A stretch of DNA of 64,000 nt from Abelmoschus esculentus. Its lineage: Eukaryota; Streptophyta; Magnoliopsida; Malvales; Malvaceae. The stretch lies in the NCBI GenBank assembly GCA_035048815.1, contig JAUCBN010000025.1, forward strand, positions 12,176,501 to 12,240,500, given 5' to 3'. Position numbers and translations under genes: made by a program. Below the pieces are notes generated by a model. It was not told where the DNA came from and searched no databases. It was given only the letters and a program-made list of their open reading frames with translations. This document shows positions 1 to 12,125 of the stretch, one piece after another; positions within the stretch are counted from its first letter, which is position 1, and each line of letters starts with the position of its first letter.

Positions 1-1280
1 TGACTCAGCCCTTCTACCACTTCCCCACAATCCACAAATTTCTCTGACTCCCCTTCTTCCTCCAAACCCTCCACTAAGATTTGAAACAATTGAGTACGAG
101 GATATTTATGGTCTGGCGAGTATTTAGCTACACACCAAAAGTAAAGCCCCTTTTTTCTTCTCTCATCAATTTCTGCAGCTGTAAGGGCTTTCCCATTTCC
201 TCTCTAGGTTGGACTTCCAGCATTCCCCACACTCTTACTAGCATTGGGACTCAAGGCACTAGGAGTGGTGGTTTTTGATGCAGCTAATGAATTAGAACTC
301 TTGCTAGAAGAATAGACACTTCTACTAGGGTATAGAGCAGGTCTAGGTGGAATACTTAAAACTAGAAGTGGTGCTGATTTCGTGGAATTCACAGGGGACT
401 TCTTATGAGTAGGGAAGAATATACATTCTAACCTCTTGGCTATATTAAATGATTAAATCAGTGTTTTTGGTTCTAACAGTTTCAAATACTGACTAATTTC
501 AACTCGTAAGTGGTTCTTGAAAACACTAAGCACATATTTATCAGGTAGTTGTACCTGATTAACAAGGCTAATGAACTCATCATAGTACTGTTCAACAGTC
601 TCAGTCTGCTTCAATGTCAATAACTCAGCAAAAGGATCTTCAAAGTCATCTGGGGTAAACCTCTCACGCAGCTTATCCAAGTACTGGTTCCATGTCCATT
701 GAGCCTAATCTGTAGCGCCTCTCATCAGGAACTGGTGCACTGCAGTGCCTTTCCTTCAAGGTGAAGCAAAACTAACCGTATCCTCGAGGCTTCAGGTACA
801 CCCTCTGCTTCAAAATACTGTTCGAGCTTAGAAATCCACCCCTTGAAATCCGAGCCATCAAATCTGGGACATAGCAACTTATAGGCCATATTGACAGGTT
901 GGAAAGATTAGCTAGTCAACACCGATCGATCCTGGTTCTCGTCCACCAGAATAGGTTCCTGGGTAGGTCTAGGAGGAGAGTCAGGGATGGTCTCAACTGG
1001 GACTCCTTTTTCCATGCTGGAACTGCTCGAAGTAGGGACCATTGGCTCCACTTCAATCTTCTTCCCCAAGGCATTTTCAAAAGTTTGTGGAGGTCATTCA
1101 TAAGAGTAGTTCTTAGCCCGAAATCTTATCATCAATCTCGGATCTGATTTTGTCAGTTTCCTGCTTCCACTCTGGAATCTTTGGTGTTGTTGGAAGCGTA
1201 GGTGATGGTGGTTGAGTTACAACAGCGTTAGCAGCTGCTTGAGAAGAAGAAGCACTTCGAGTCATAACTCCATCAACCAT
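1..1280 (-). pseudogene. Ty3/gypsy Gag remnant (element H)
   Basis: Reading the minus strand from an ATG at 1280, the frame starts MVDGVMTRSASSSQ and runs through a charged region (PEWKQETDKIRSEIDDKI). A capsid-like block at 453-680 (about 75 residues, with FAELLTLKQTETVEQYYDEF) is typical of plant Ty3/gypsy Gag. A Ser/Pro-rich linker follows at 204-392, then a degenerate zinc-knuckle zone near 60-200 (ERRKKGLYFWC...KYSPDH), in which the Gly before His and the last Cys of the usual motif are lost. The pieces are in different frames and separated by stops, so Gag is broken. Protease and pol would lie left of base 1, outside the window. The PBS directly upstream fixes the 5' end of the internal region. 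Family is clear; clade is not. Confidence 0.8.
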
Positions 1281-1299
1281 GGTAGGATCGAAGCTGGAA

Positions 1300-1312
1300 G
1301 CTCTGATACCTC
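1300..1312 (-). other. Primer binding site of element H
   Basis: The minus strand reads GAGGTATCAGAGC just after an LTR-like end TTACA. It matches the initiator-Met tRNA complement (TGGTATCAGAGC) with one mismatch. The Gag ATG lies 20 bases downstream, which is unusually close. Confidence 0.7.
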
Positions 1313-2719
1313 TGTAAGATGGCGAAACAAACAAGAAAAATTATGAAAGAAAATGAGCAAAAGAAGAAGACAATCTCTAATTTCATAGAGCCTCAAAACC
1401 GTTCACAAATTTCATGCCTCTTCTCTGAGGGATATTCAACCCTAAAAACCACTCAGAACCTTCCAAAACAGAAAAAGACAAAGACAAGCAAAACGCACCG
1501 TTTCACTTAATGAGTTAACGGCTAAATCTTAAATTAAGAAAACAGAAATTTAAAAGCCTCCAACGATCGACTGGTTTTGTCTCCTTGCACGAGGATTTTT
1601 TGAAGCATAATTTTTTTAAAAAAAAAGTCTTTGTGTTTTCAAAAATATTGTTTTCTAAAAAAAGAGAGAAGTTCGAAGGGTTTTACCTTGTCCGTCGTGG
1701 CTGTGTCGACCTCCACCACGAGGCTTTCCGCCGATGACCGGTCTGAGTTTATGAGAGGGCATGATTGGGGCCACTATTGATAGAAGGGAAATAGAATTAG
1801 AGGAGTTTGAAAGTCTGATCTATTTTTTAAGTTCAAAAAATACAAAACAAAAGGGATGGAAAAAGATCGGTTAGGCTTGAAAATAATAAAAGGGATTAAA
1901 ACTCTTTGTATTCTTCTTTTTATTTTCCACTATAAATAACTTTTAAAAACCTTTAACTCCTTCCATATTTCAATGTCACGTTGTCCTTTTCCTTTTTAAT
2001 CTTAAATATATTACATATATGGTTATTTGGTTTTCATATGTTATGTCTTTGTGTTATATAATATTATTATTCATGTATTATATTATATATTTTATATGTT
2101 ATTTTATAAAATATATGATGGTGAAATATTAATATTTTTTTATTTACATCTTATGTTAATAATATTTTTATTTTTTAATTTATATATTATACTTATATTT
2201 TATATATAAAGTAATCTAATTAGTAAAGTTTAAATATTATACATTTAAATCATATATAATTTAGGAGTTTCTCTTTTTTACTATATATATAATTATATAC
2301 ATTTACTTTATATAATATTATGTTTTATATATGTAAACGGTAAGCCCACATTCACTAGTTTTGTTTGATATTTATGTCTTGTAATTGCATGTGATAAAAT
2401 TAATTTATATGTTTGCTCGTGATGTTAAGAACTTAGAATGTTTATAGCCTATGAGCCCCCTTGCTATATATGTGCATTTCACGTGGGAGTGGTATTTTCG
2501 TTTATGTAGTTATTTAAATTAAATTTACCATTCCGTTTACTTTATTGTTTAAGCATTAGCTTTAGTTTTGCTCTTTCATCCTTTATTCATTTGTATATGT
2601 TTAAATTAGTATCATTAAAGACCTTTTACTCCCACAACTTTAAAATTTAATTTCCGTTTTCCATCTTCGAACTTAAAAAGGTCGATACATGAAGTCCTAC
2701 AACTTTATGGTGCACGTGC
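1313..2719 (-). repeat. Probable 5' LTR of element H and AT-rich flank
   Basis: The stretch beginning at 1313 (minus-strand end ...TTACA) must be the 5' LTR of the Gag element because the PBS abuts it. I cannot see the other LTR end. No coding sequence is visible. From about 2000 to 2340 the DNA is extremely AT-rich with long runs of TATA, so open frames there are chance. Confidence 0.4.
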
Positions 2720-2931
2720 ACACCTGTCAAGTAATAGTATAAAAGATATCGATCCCATGAGGATTGGCGTTACTTACGCAATTTATAATTCCTGCACAAT
2801 AGAAAATTAAAAACACAAGTAATTTGGTTTGTATGATAACTAAACTAAGAAACATAATTAAAGCAATAAAGATAAATGATCAAGAAATCAAGGATGGAGA
2901 AGTTCGTCAGGTTATATTGCTTCTTAGCGTA
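2720..2931 (-). repeat. Athila/Tat-type LTR, distal fragment
   Basis: This is close to the reverse complement of 5410-5590, near the end of the solo LTR at 4233-5657. It includes the CCTCGTGGG/CCCATGAGG boundary motif and the AATCAAGGATGG block. The same LTR resumes near 7620 on the far side of the element that starts at 2932. This is therefore the 3'-most part of a minus-strand LTR split by insertion. Confidence 0.6.
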
Positions 2932-4232
2932 TGTAATGCCCCAAAATTGGGCCTAGAAGTTAGTGGGCCGATTTAACCGATTAAGCCTTGTCGGGATTAA
3001 ATTCTTAAAAATTTATTTTTGATCTAAAGAAAATATGGAAAAATTTCCTAAAATCATTATTTAATATATATTTGACTTCGGTAGAACCAATTTTGAAAAT
3101 TGACCCTTGAAACCCTAAGATTTTGAAATTAGTGACTATTTTGTAAAAATTGAAAATTTGAGGAAAATTTTATAAGTCAAGCCAAAATATAAAATCTTTA
3201 AGGGTCTTTAATCTAATTATAATCCTAAAAGATCTAGGCTTTCGATATTTTAATTAATTAAACCCAAAGATTATATTTTAACCTAAATTACTAATTAAAC
3301 TTGATTTTTAACTCTTAAAAACCTATTTAAAAGCCATAAACCTAACCTATTTTTATTATTTTCGTTTTCCCTCTTTCTAAGGCAGAGAACCATCAGTTTT
3401 TAAAAGTTAAACCTAAATTTTTTCATTAAATTTCATTTTGAATAATTACTATAACTTTTTATTCTTCAAAATTTCTCGTTTTTCCATCGTTTTCACGTTT
3501 TAAAACCCGGAAAACAATTGGATCAGTTTTGGAGGTGATATTTCATCATAACTCTAGAACTTGAAGTTATTTATTTAAATTCTCAATTTCTTGGCTTTGT
3601 AAAAACATTTTTAATATTTCATTTTAGAAAAATCGGTTTTTGGGTCAAAATAACCAATTTTCGTTAAAGGGTTTTTACCCATTGTTTTTGGGTTCTAAAA
3701 GGATGATTTTTAATGTCTTAAGATTTTTATAAAGTTTTTTTAAAATCCCTAATCCCGAGCCAAAGGTTTAGAAGAAGTTTGGTTGGTTTCAGAAAGTTTT
3801 CGGTTAAGGTTTTTATAGGTTTAAGGGGATGTCCGACTTGGGATTTGTTGAGAGCGATTAGGAGCACTAAATCCATAATTTTTGATGCTTGAAACATGTC
3901 AAGAAGTAGGTGATCTCGTTTGAAGTGATAGAGTGAAGTTTCGATGGCTTGTGGGACAAGTTTCGGTTATCGGTGAGTGGATTTGAGAATGGGATGCTTA
4001 GACGTTGTTTTAACTTTTTTTCAAACTGTTGGGTGTGTAGGGAAGGTATGAGAAACCTCCCTATACTTCGGAGTAAGTTTTTCGTTATCTCTCATAAATC
4101 GGGTTTCCGATAATATGCTTGTTTTACTATGTTTTTGGTATACTCGAATTTTATTGGTACATATATGATTATGTACGTGTTAGAATGCTCTCGATACTGT
4201 TTTCAGATGGTTTTAAATACTTCCACGCTTTG

Positions 4233-5657
4233 TGATGAGCGCCTAAAAGTCCTATTCTTTATACCAATTTTCTACTCGATTATTGCTAATAAAGGACAGA
4301 TTTAATGGCAATATTGAATAATTCTGCTTATTTCCATATTTCAGCATCCCAATACTTAATTCATGAATTTATCTATTATTTAACATAAAACAGGTACGGT
4401 TAATGGTTTCTTCTCTTAGACAGGAAACTACCACATAGGTAATGCCAGATAGCATGATGGATGCTGGAAACCAAAGTTGGAATGCAGATTAGTAACCGCC
4501 TCGACAGCACTTGAAGGCCTCGGCAACACTTGGAGGCCGCGGCAGCATCGGAGGCCGCGGCAGCACCTGGAATATAAATGTTGATATGATAGGCGATCTG
4601 AAGAGAAAAATAAGGTGGAGGTTTTAAGACAAGCAGCATAGAAATCGGAGCTGAGGAACACACGGAAAGTCAAGGTCAAAGGCCACGCGGGAAAAGAATC
4701 CTTATAGGAATAAACTAGGAAATAAAATAAATATCTTTTATTTATGTACTTAACTTGTGTTTTACTCCAAGTTGTATTCCTACTTTGGAAAGGTTTGCCC
4801 TAGGCCAAGCCTATATAAACCATAGCCTATGTAGAGAGGAGGATATCTCGAAATCAAGTGTTCATAGAAAATCCTAACTCCTCCATCGTCCCTTGGGGTT
4901 TAGGTTAGTTTGTGGAGTAGTTGTGGAATAAAATTGTACTTTTCTTTCTTGTTTCAATGCAATAAAATATCAAGGTTTGCTTATTCTTTTCCATTCCTTG
5001 TTCTTGCATCCAAGCTCGAGAGAGAAGTTTGTGAGTAATCCATTTATCTAATATCGAGAGAGCTAGATTCACGAAAGGAATAAGTACGGTGTTTCAATCG
5101 GGAAACACTAACTCGGCCTAGAGATAGGTTAAGAGTTTCAGCGGCTAAAAGAAGTGTGGGATTGGTTGGTGATTATAATTGATTCACGCCGAGAGGTATC
5201 ATCAAGGACTGGTCATCAACAGTACTTCGACTTAGAGATAAGCGGAGTCATCAAAGGACACTTTGCTGAACTTTGGTAAAGTCTACCCAAGAGCAAGAGA
5301 TTGTCGCGGCAGACAAGCATCATCGCTGTCGAGGCAGTAAACTGCAGTACTGCCGAGGCAGTGTTGTGCGATTGCATTGGACAGAAACAAGTCAATTAAA
5401 TCCACACTACGAAGCACTCTAACCTACCCCACTTTTCCATCCTTGATTTCTTGATCATTTATCTTTATTGCTTTAATTAGTTTCCTTAGTTATAATCCAA
5501 TTCAATCATCTGTGTCTTTACTTTTCCATTGTGCAGGAAGAATAAATTGCGTAAGTAAAGCCAATCCTCGTGGGTTCGACATCTTAAATACTACAATCTA
5601 ACAAAGGTGGAAGGACGAATGCTTCATCATAAAAGCAGGACTTTCTAGCCTCCATCA
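4233..5657 (+). mobile_element. Solo LTR, Athila/Tat-like (F)
   Basis: The element begins TGATGAGCGCC and ends CTCCATCA, with a perfect 5-bp target duplication CTTTG at 4228-4232 and 5658-5662. It spans 1425 bp and has no internal region, so it is a solo LTR. A promoter-like TATATAAACC lies near 4811. A CCTCGTGGG motif near the right end is shared with other LTRs in this window (29388 and 49997 elements). Its central part matches minus-strand 7900-8560 and plus-strand 46668-47643. Short open frames inside it are chance. A GC-rich 19-bp tandem block sits at 4499-4570. Confidence 0.85.
4499..4570. repeat. GC-rich 19-bp tandem repeat
   Basis: There are four consecutive units of 16-19 bp, each of the form CC(T/G)CG(A/G)CA(G/A)CA followed by GG. 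They stand out in GC content from the AT-rich LTR around them. Similar TGTCGAGGCAGT words recur at 5295-5375 and, on the other strand, at 8550-8810. Confidence 0.7.
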
Positions 5658-6531
5658 CTTTGGTTTTTCAAATATGCTAAAAAGAGATTTTTATCGATTT
5701 TGCGAGTAAGCGTGAGAAAGTGGAATACTAATTTTTTCACCCACTGTTTTTGATATGAAAACTTGAGCATTCATATTGTTTTGTGTTGGATATTGAGATG
5801 ATGTTATAGGCAAAATTCGATCGATCGATTGGATGTTATTGCATTGTTTATTGTTTATGAAAATTCATATACGTGTGTAAATTCCTTAGTGATGCATTAA
5901 AGTTATTGCTTAATTTTTTTATATATGTGTTGTATTGCATTTAAGCGTAGCTTGTCTTGGAAGCTAATGTAGGAAACATGTTTGGAATTGATTCCATTCG
6001 TGTGCATGAGATAGACTCGTGCGTTGTATGAGTAGACCTCATATGTGGTATGGTGATGGTTTAGTCCCATACGTTACATGATGCGACATTTATGTCTTCA
6101 TGTGTGTATCCATTTATCCCAACGATTAGAAGTAGACTAATTGGATCACTAATACCAACACTGGAAAACGCAAGTGTTAAGTTATATTGATTTTAATTGC
6201 AAATTGAGTTTGTTGAGTTTGACTTGTTTTCAAACGTTTTACAAAGCCTTGCTAGTGAAGCATGTACGTCTTGAGTTTTTTGGATTTGTTCCACGTGATA
6301 AAACACTTGCTGGATTTTTATACTTGGCGGCGTTTTGGCCACGTATGATTTGTTTTAAGAACATGAATTGTCTTTCCCTCTAAAACGATTTTGAGTATAT
6401 TATGGGCTGCATTGCAAGTTGTTCAAATTGTTTTTATACGTCCCTCACTAAGCAATTGCTTAACCATTCTCTTTTCCTTGCAATGAAGAGAAAAAGTGAG
6501 ACTCTCGTCCGAAGAAGCAAGGAGTGTCATA

Positions 6532-7619
6532 TTTCACGTTTGATACATTTTAGTTGGAGTATGTTTACTTTAAATTGAACCTTCGGTAGTATAGAGCAAT
6601 GGAGCTTGGAGCTAGAAACCTTATGTTATTTAATATCTCTTGATGAACATTGATAAATTGATTCTTGATTATGTTATTTTGAGTTTAGACATGATTATCT
6701 GATTTTGAGAGTTTATGAAATACTTTGTTTGAATTTCACATGCTACTTTGTTTCTCTATGATAATATTTGATGAATTCTGAATATTTTCACATGTTGTTG
6801 GATCCTTGTTCTAATTAGGATAAATTGCATCTATAGAACTTGTTGTTACATGTGTTTAATGACCCTTTAGGTGAAATTATGCATCTAGACCTTATTGGGC
6901 ACGTTTAGACTTGAAACCAGAGTAAATTGTTGTTTCTGGGCAGAGTGTTTCAGTACTCCTTCATAGGGTATAGATACCTAGGCAAAAACATGTCGGATTT
7001 ATGAGAAATTAAGTCTGGTATCGAAATCACATGAACTGGTTTCGAAACAGTAGTGCAAAACCTCTAGGCATATCGATACGGATTAAATGGGTTTCGATAC
7101 CAACCTTTACAGTCCCCAAATGGTATCGAAACAGTTCCTTAGGTGTATCGAAACGCAGGCTTACTACGTAGGCAATCTTCTGATTATCGTAGGTGTATCG
7201 AAACAATTAAAACCTGTTTCGATACCCCCCCTTTTCTTATCCCACAATATCGATACTGGGAAGGGCGTTTCGATACCTCATGAGGTAAAGTAGTTAAAAT
7301 CCGAAATATAATTCTAAAAACTTACTTTTTAGTCAATAAACTTGAGGAGCCAATTAGATGACTTGTGGAGATTATTTTAAACTGAAAATTTACGTGAAAG
7401 CATGAAATATACTTAATTAAGAATTGATAACTTTAACTTCACCTTTTGATATTATTATTTGGAAAATTTTAATTAAGTCCCTAAAACTTGTTCGTATAAA
7501 TTAGGACGCATTTCTTATTAACTTCCGCTGCAAATGAGCTCAGTCCTTAAATGAACATGTAGGATCTCATTAATGCATTTAGAAAAGATAAAAAGAAAAA
7601 AAAATTAGGGTTGTTTATC
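6532..7619. repeat. LTR-like remnant with TATCGAAAC/TATCGATACC array
   Basis: No gene is recognisable. Between 6961 and 7280 there are about eleven variants of GGTATCGATACC or GTATCGAAAC in both orientations, spaced 15-50 bp. The tail after 7290 resembles the tail of the LTRs at 9721-11000 and 41640-42710. I infer a fragment of that LTR family, with unclear boundaries. Confidence 0.45.
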
Positions 7620-8943
7620 AGTGCGAGTCTCCACATTAGCCTCGGTATTCTCCGTGTAGCTCGTTCGAGTCGAGTTGTGTCTATATCGGGTCGAGGGGGC
7701 TACAGTGTAGAATCAGAATATAATTGTCTCTTCCTTATTAATGAAACAAGTTGAAGTACAGCCTCGACGGGTCGATGAAGGGTCACCTTAGTTGCCTCGA
7801 TGAGTTATGCTTTTTCGGCAAATCAATAACTCATAATTTGATAGAGCATCCTTATTTAACTCCTTGTCCTTAATTCAGAGTGCTATTCAAGGTCACTATT
7901 TATAATACCTTCTGGCGTTAATCAAGGGTGAACAACAACCGATGGTATGCTTCCTTTTAGTTGCTGAAATCCTGGTTGGCTTATTTGTCAGCCGAATTAG
8001 CCAATGCCTAAGAGCAAAGACCGTATTCACTCGTTTCGTGAGCCTAACTATCCCTAGTCTAGATAAATATATTTTTCCTTGCAAACTTATCTTCCAATCT
8101 CGTTTGTAAGAAATAGTATGAACCAAGAGCAAATAAACTATGAATTCAAACTTGCATTAATAAGAACTAAACAAATTACAAACTTTCTTCAACAACTACT
8201 ACACAAACCTAAGCCCTAAAGGGATGACGGAGGAAGTTTAGGGTTTTCTATGAATACTTGATTCCGAGATGTTTTGCTCTCTACATAGGCTATGGTATTT
8301 ATAGGCTTGCCCTAGGTCAAACCTTTTCAAAGTATGAATTCGACTTGGAATAAAATACAACTTAAGTACATAAATAAAAGATCTTTATTTTATTTCATAG
8401 TTTATTCCTATTAGGATTATTTTCCCACGTAGCTTTGAACTTGACTTTCCATGTGTTTACCAACTCTGATTTCTATGTTGCTTGTCTTAAAAAGTCCACC
8501 TTGTTTTTCTCTTCAGATCGCCTATCATATCAACATTTTATTTTCCAGGTGCTGTCGCGGCGAGCATAATATTCTGTCATGGCAGTCATGGCGGGTTCAC
8601 TACATTGTCTCGACTTGGAACTACATTAGTATAGTTCTCTTGGTTTGGTTCGATCTTCTCATTCCTGAACTTAGCATGTCTATGCGATGTCTGGATATAC
8701 TCTAAGTCTAATCCTAAGTAATATTCCTTATATATACTCTAAGTTCAAATATGTTGACGGGGACACTCTACTACAACAGGCTGGATAGCATATTCTGTCG
8801 AGGCAATATTCTTCATGAAAATTATAGACTTAAAATTTTTTCAATAAAGGCATAATTGAATAAAAAAGAGGCAAATATAGTTAATACTACATATTTTATA
8901 TATTTTAGATATATTTAAATGGTAAAAAACATGAATAATGCTA
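7620..8943 (-). repeat. 3' LTR of minus-strand Athila/Tat-like element
   Basis: Positions 7900-8560 are the reverse complement of 4540-5160 in solo LTR F, including the TATA region and the polyadenylation-like segment. With 2720-2931 it forms one LTR interrupted at 2931/7620. The LTR starts (minus strand) with TAGCATTATTC directly after a polypurine tract. TGTCGAGGCA-type words occur at 8790-8810. No coding capacity. Confidence 0.6.
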
Positions 8944-8956
8944 CCCCAAACTTAAG
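8944..8956 (-). other. Polypurine tract of the minus-strand Athila/Tat-like element
   Basis: The minus strand reads CTTAAGTTTGGGG immediately before the LTR. The same AAGTTTGGGG core precedes the LTR of the element at 29388-31602. Confidence 0.6.
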
Positions 8957-9277
8957 GGATGCATTATCCTAAATTTATGAAAATAGTTAGATAGAGATAA
9001 TGATAACGAAAAATAAAAATAAAAGAAAATAGATAATAGAAAAAGAAAATGTAAAAAAAAACTATCGCCTTATAGAGAAGGAGATTAAAATGAATCTACT
9101 GAGTCACTATCGATGACCAACATTTGGCTGCTCCTTGGTGGTGTTTTTGCTCCTTGGTGGGCTTGCAGCAAGGTTCTTGAACGATATTTGGGGTTGGAAT
9201 CTAATGGGAGTTGTCTATTGCTCGACTTTCTCGTCGGACTCAATGGTGATTGTGGTAGTGGAAGAGGTTTTTCTTTT

Positions 9278-9720
9278 CTAGACCAATTTCAATTGTTTCA
9301 TAAATTCCTCAACTGTCCACAGCGGAGAATCGAGATTGTTTGAAAATTTACTCCAATCGAATAGATCAGAGTCTTTCGGTGTGGCCCCTTGATTGGTGGA
9401 TTCCGTCTTCAGAAATTCAGCCACAGAGTCTTTTAAGTCTGTCAGCGGTTTTATTGCGGCGGCGGTTGTTATGGCGACAGAAGAGGTCTGCATGGGAATA
9501 GTTGCAGATACCAATGTGGACATGAAAGGCCCTAGTACTGTAGGAGGCGAATTTGGCATGGATAAGTTAACCAAAAGTGAGGGAAGACAGTTGAGCAGTC
9601 CGAGAATTTTTCCTTGATCGTAGAAATGAATACTGCATTAAAATCTCGAACGTATCCCTTGAATGCCAGCTTCCTTCTCTCTTTTTAGTTCATCACACAA
9701 TTAGATTGGCCAAAAGGAGG
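9278..9720 (-). pseudogene. Plant transposon-protein ORF of Athila-like element, C-terminal part
   Basis: A minus-strand frame of about 98 residues includes AAAIKPLTDLKDSVAEFLKT and GATPKDSDLFDW. It aligns well with the plus-strand frame at 46168-46713 (VAAIKPFNATTDSLEEFLK, GATPKESNPFDW). This ORF type sits downstream of pol in Athila-group retrotransposons (the 'putative plant transposon protein' family, from memory). Its biochemical role is unknown. The N-terminal half is at 11230-11640, separated by the LTR insertion at 9721-11000. Internal stops show it is dead. Confidence 0.65.
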
Positions 9721-11000
9721 GTGAATAGATAATTAAAAATTTTGTTTGGAAGATTTGGTGAAAATTGGAAAAATTGAAGACATAAGAATTATTGTGATTC
9801 AAGCTTCAAAACAAGCTCTACATCCACTACTTTTGCTCCCACTAAAGATTTTTTTAACCAATTCACTATGAATTCTACCTTTTTCTAGTTTCAAGGGATA
9901 ACCTTTGCAACAAGTCAATTTTCTACCCAAAAGTTGACTTAATCACAAGGATTACAAGGATTGAAAATAGAAAAATAAAATTTCTCTCACAAGAATAATA
10001 TTCCCCGAATAAAGATTAACACTCCCTAAACTCAATTACAAAGGAATGAATTGAAATAAAAGAGTTGAGAGACAGATTTGCAATAAAGTGTTTGGAGTTG
10101 GATTGGATTGCTTTGATGTTTGCTTGAGGTTCAATAGTTGTTAATGTTGCTTGAAATGCTTGATTTTATACCTTCTCATTGAATTCTAATCGTTGGGGTT
10201 GTTGGGAAAGTAAATATAGACGTCAGAGCTTCATCTTCCCACCATAAATGCACTTTTGAAACAACCGGTATCAAAACTCGGGATACCTATTTCGAAACAA
10301 TACAAAAATAAAAAGAGACGTTATGCATATATTATAGGGGTTTCGAAACCATATGTCATGGTGTCGAAACAGTTAGTCTTTAAAATATGGGGTGTATCGA
10401 AACGACTTGCATTTTTATCGTTACAGGTATGAAACTGTGACACTTCGTATCGAAACACCCTTTGGGCCGTTTCGAAATGGGTCAACAAACATTTAAAGCT
10501 CAACTGTCTTCCAACGGTCAAAAACTTTTAAACTGAAATAGCCGTTGTGAAATTTTGAAGGGTATCAAAACACTGACTAGGCATATAGAAACGCCTAATA
10601 ATATTTAAATTATTTTAAAAGAAATAAAGCACGGTATCAATACCTCAATTGATTGTTTTGAAACACAACTTGGAAGATTCAAAATTATATCGAAACGGGA
10701 GTAGACAGTATCGAAATGCATGAGAAATTTTGAAGAACTTAGTTAAAACTTTGAAGGTCGTTTTGAAACCATTTTATTGTGTATCGAAACGCCTGGTCAA
10801 ATTCAAGAAAATTCTTTGAAAATTTAAGCTGGGTTTCAAAGCCATTTTTGATGATATCGAAAAAACTGTAGCAAAAACACTTAGAAACTTATTTTTATGT
10901 TCTTGGTTTGACTTGAAGTTGTGTATTTGACTTAGGGACTTAAAAATTAATTTCAAAATAATCCTTAATCTTATTTGTTATATCAAAATTAATTTTAGTT
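9721..11000 (+). mobile_element. LTR fragment with TATCGAAAC array
   Basis: The sequence starts TGAATAG directly after a purine run AAAAGGAGGG, the usual arrangement of PPT and LTR. Positions 9800-9960 (CTACATCCACTAC, then CCCACTAAAG) match 41785-41890, and the tail ATATCAAAA matches 42690. Between 10265 and 10865 it carries about fourteen variants of TATCGAAAC/GTTTCGATACC. It lies inside the minus-strand Athila-like element and separates the two halves of its extra ORF. Boundaries are approximate and no target duplication was found. Confidence 0.5.
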
Positions 11001-11229
11001 TTACACTCTCCATGCACTGCAACAACTATAATATTTTTCCTAGTGCTGCCTCTGCTAGGTTTGCTTGTTCTTTGGCACTGGCGGGCTCTGCTGTTGCAGT
11101 AGAGGTGACGAATGCTTAAGTGAATACATCCTTAATTTGCATCCTCTTCATGTATATTTCTCTCATCCACCCCTTCCTTGTCGGTGTGTAGATGTTGATT
11201 GGCAGTCTAGGTACCCTCTCAAGGTGGTA

Positions 11230-11640
11230 GAGGCTGATGATATGTGCATTGATCGTCACATATTTCACTGGGATTGCTCAGCCCATCCCGTAGACATATG
11301 GGTTGTTTTGTACGGGTCGATTGGAGTAGAATTCGTTAACCCAGTCTGCGTTTGCTGGATCCGAATGCTTTGCGAATTTCTGTCAGCGTTGGAATGTGAT
11401 TTTGGACAAGATGAAGGCCTCAATGCCAATATCATCGTCCTCGATATAGAAAAAGCCTTTCTCCTCCCAGACCTACCTTGGTTTGAATTTTCTCTAGTAA
11501 TCTCTCTCAACGACTATTATGGAAAAGCGTTTAAACTTTGTTCTTGGTTCGACCGCAGTAGCATGGCATTGTTGTCTTTGATTCAGCATAGTATTGATCC
11601 TCTATATAACATTGTATCATAAAACACCAAGATCATTTCT
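11230..11640 (-). pseudogene. Plant transposon-protein ORF of Athila-like element, N-terminal part
   Basis: Minus-strand translation gives VWEEKGFFYIEDDDIGIEAF then ILSKITFQR, matching plus-strand 45360-45470 (VWEELGFCYTDTDDLGIEAF, ILSKITFQRW). It continues with AIPVKYVTINAH against AIPVGDITINSH. Several in-frame stops are present, two of which look like Trp codons changed to TGA. A 185-codon open frame on the opposite strand here is only the shadow of this region. Confidence 0.65.
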
Positions 11641-11879
11641 CTTTTTAGTGGCTCAGTTATGTAGCATTACCACACATCTCTCTATTACGGCAGCAGTTTC
11701 AAACTTGGCATAATTGGGCCTCTATTTGATTGTCTTTATTAAAGGTATATTACTGTGTACCTATTTTAAGTCTCCAAAAATTTCTTGAACTGGTACTCCT
11801 ATTTTTGTTGCTTCAATCTTTGCGGGAATAGGGGTGGCAACCTTAGATCTTCATTCTTTTCGGAGCATTGAAATCTGAT

Positions 11880-12125
11880 CGGCGGTGCTGTCTCAACATC
11901 ATCTATTGTGGTATTTTTTTTTCTTGAGTTCTGGTTTTGGTGATTTTTTCTCTTTAGATTTCATAGTGTTTGAGTCCTCATTGTCTCCTGCCTTAGATTT
12001 TTGACCCACTGCCTTGGCAGGTATCTTAGGGTATTTCAATTGTAATCCACTTTTGGTTGTTATTGCTTTGCATTGCTCATGCGGACCTGTTCTAGCGACT
12101 TCAGTGTCGCTTGGTAGACCTTCAA
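11880..12125 (-). pseudogene. Athila-like Gag C-terminal fragment
   Basis: The minus-strand frame includes GLPSDTEVARTGPHEQCKAI followed by TTKSGLQL, the conserved Athila Gag tail. It is nearly identical in layout to 43597-43850 on the plus strand. Upstream Gag sequence is cut off by insertion of element A at 12126. Protease, RT and integrase do not follow: the extra ORF comes next, so pol is deleted in this copy. Confidence 0.65.

Larger units (their letters stand above)
2932..6531 (+). mobile_element. Ty3-type LTR, sister of LTR A, split by a solo LTR
   Basis: The left end TGTAATGCCCCAAAATTGGG matches the left end of LTR A at 12126 (TGTAACGCCCCAAAAATGGG). The likely right end is GGAGTGTCATA at 6521-6531, a decayed form of the usual GGGGTGTTACA. 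Inside it are long stretches shared with A: 3830-4100 with 12950-13070 and 29132-29280, and 5760-6440 with 31780-32370. The solo LTR at 4233-5657 interrupts it, leaving about 2.2 kb of LTR. There is no coding sequence. I assigned the plus strand only from similarity; such LTRs have near-symmetrical ends. A target duplication was not convincing. Confidence 0.6.

Noticed and set aside
2027..2209. 60-codon frame rich in Phe, Ile and Tyr
   Set aside because: It lies in extremely AT-rich DNA; such composition gives hydrophobic chance frames.
11065..11622. 185-codon plus-strand frame
   Set aside because: It is the antisense of the Athila-like extra ORF; the minus strand aligns with 45360-45600 and the plus peptide matches nothing I recognise.
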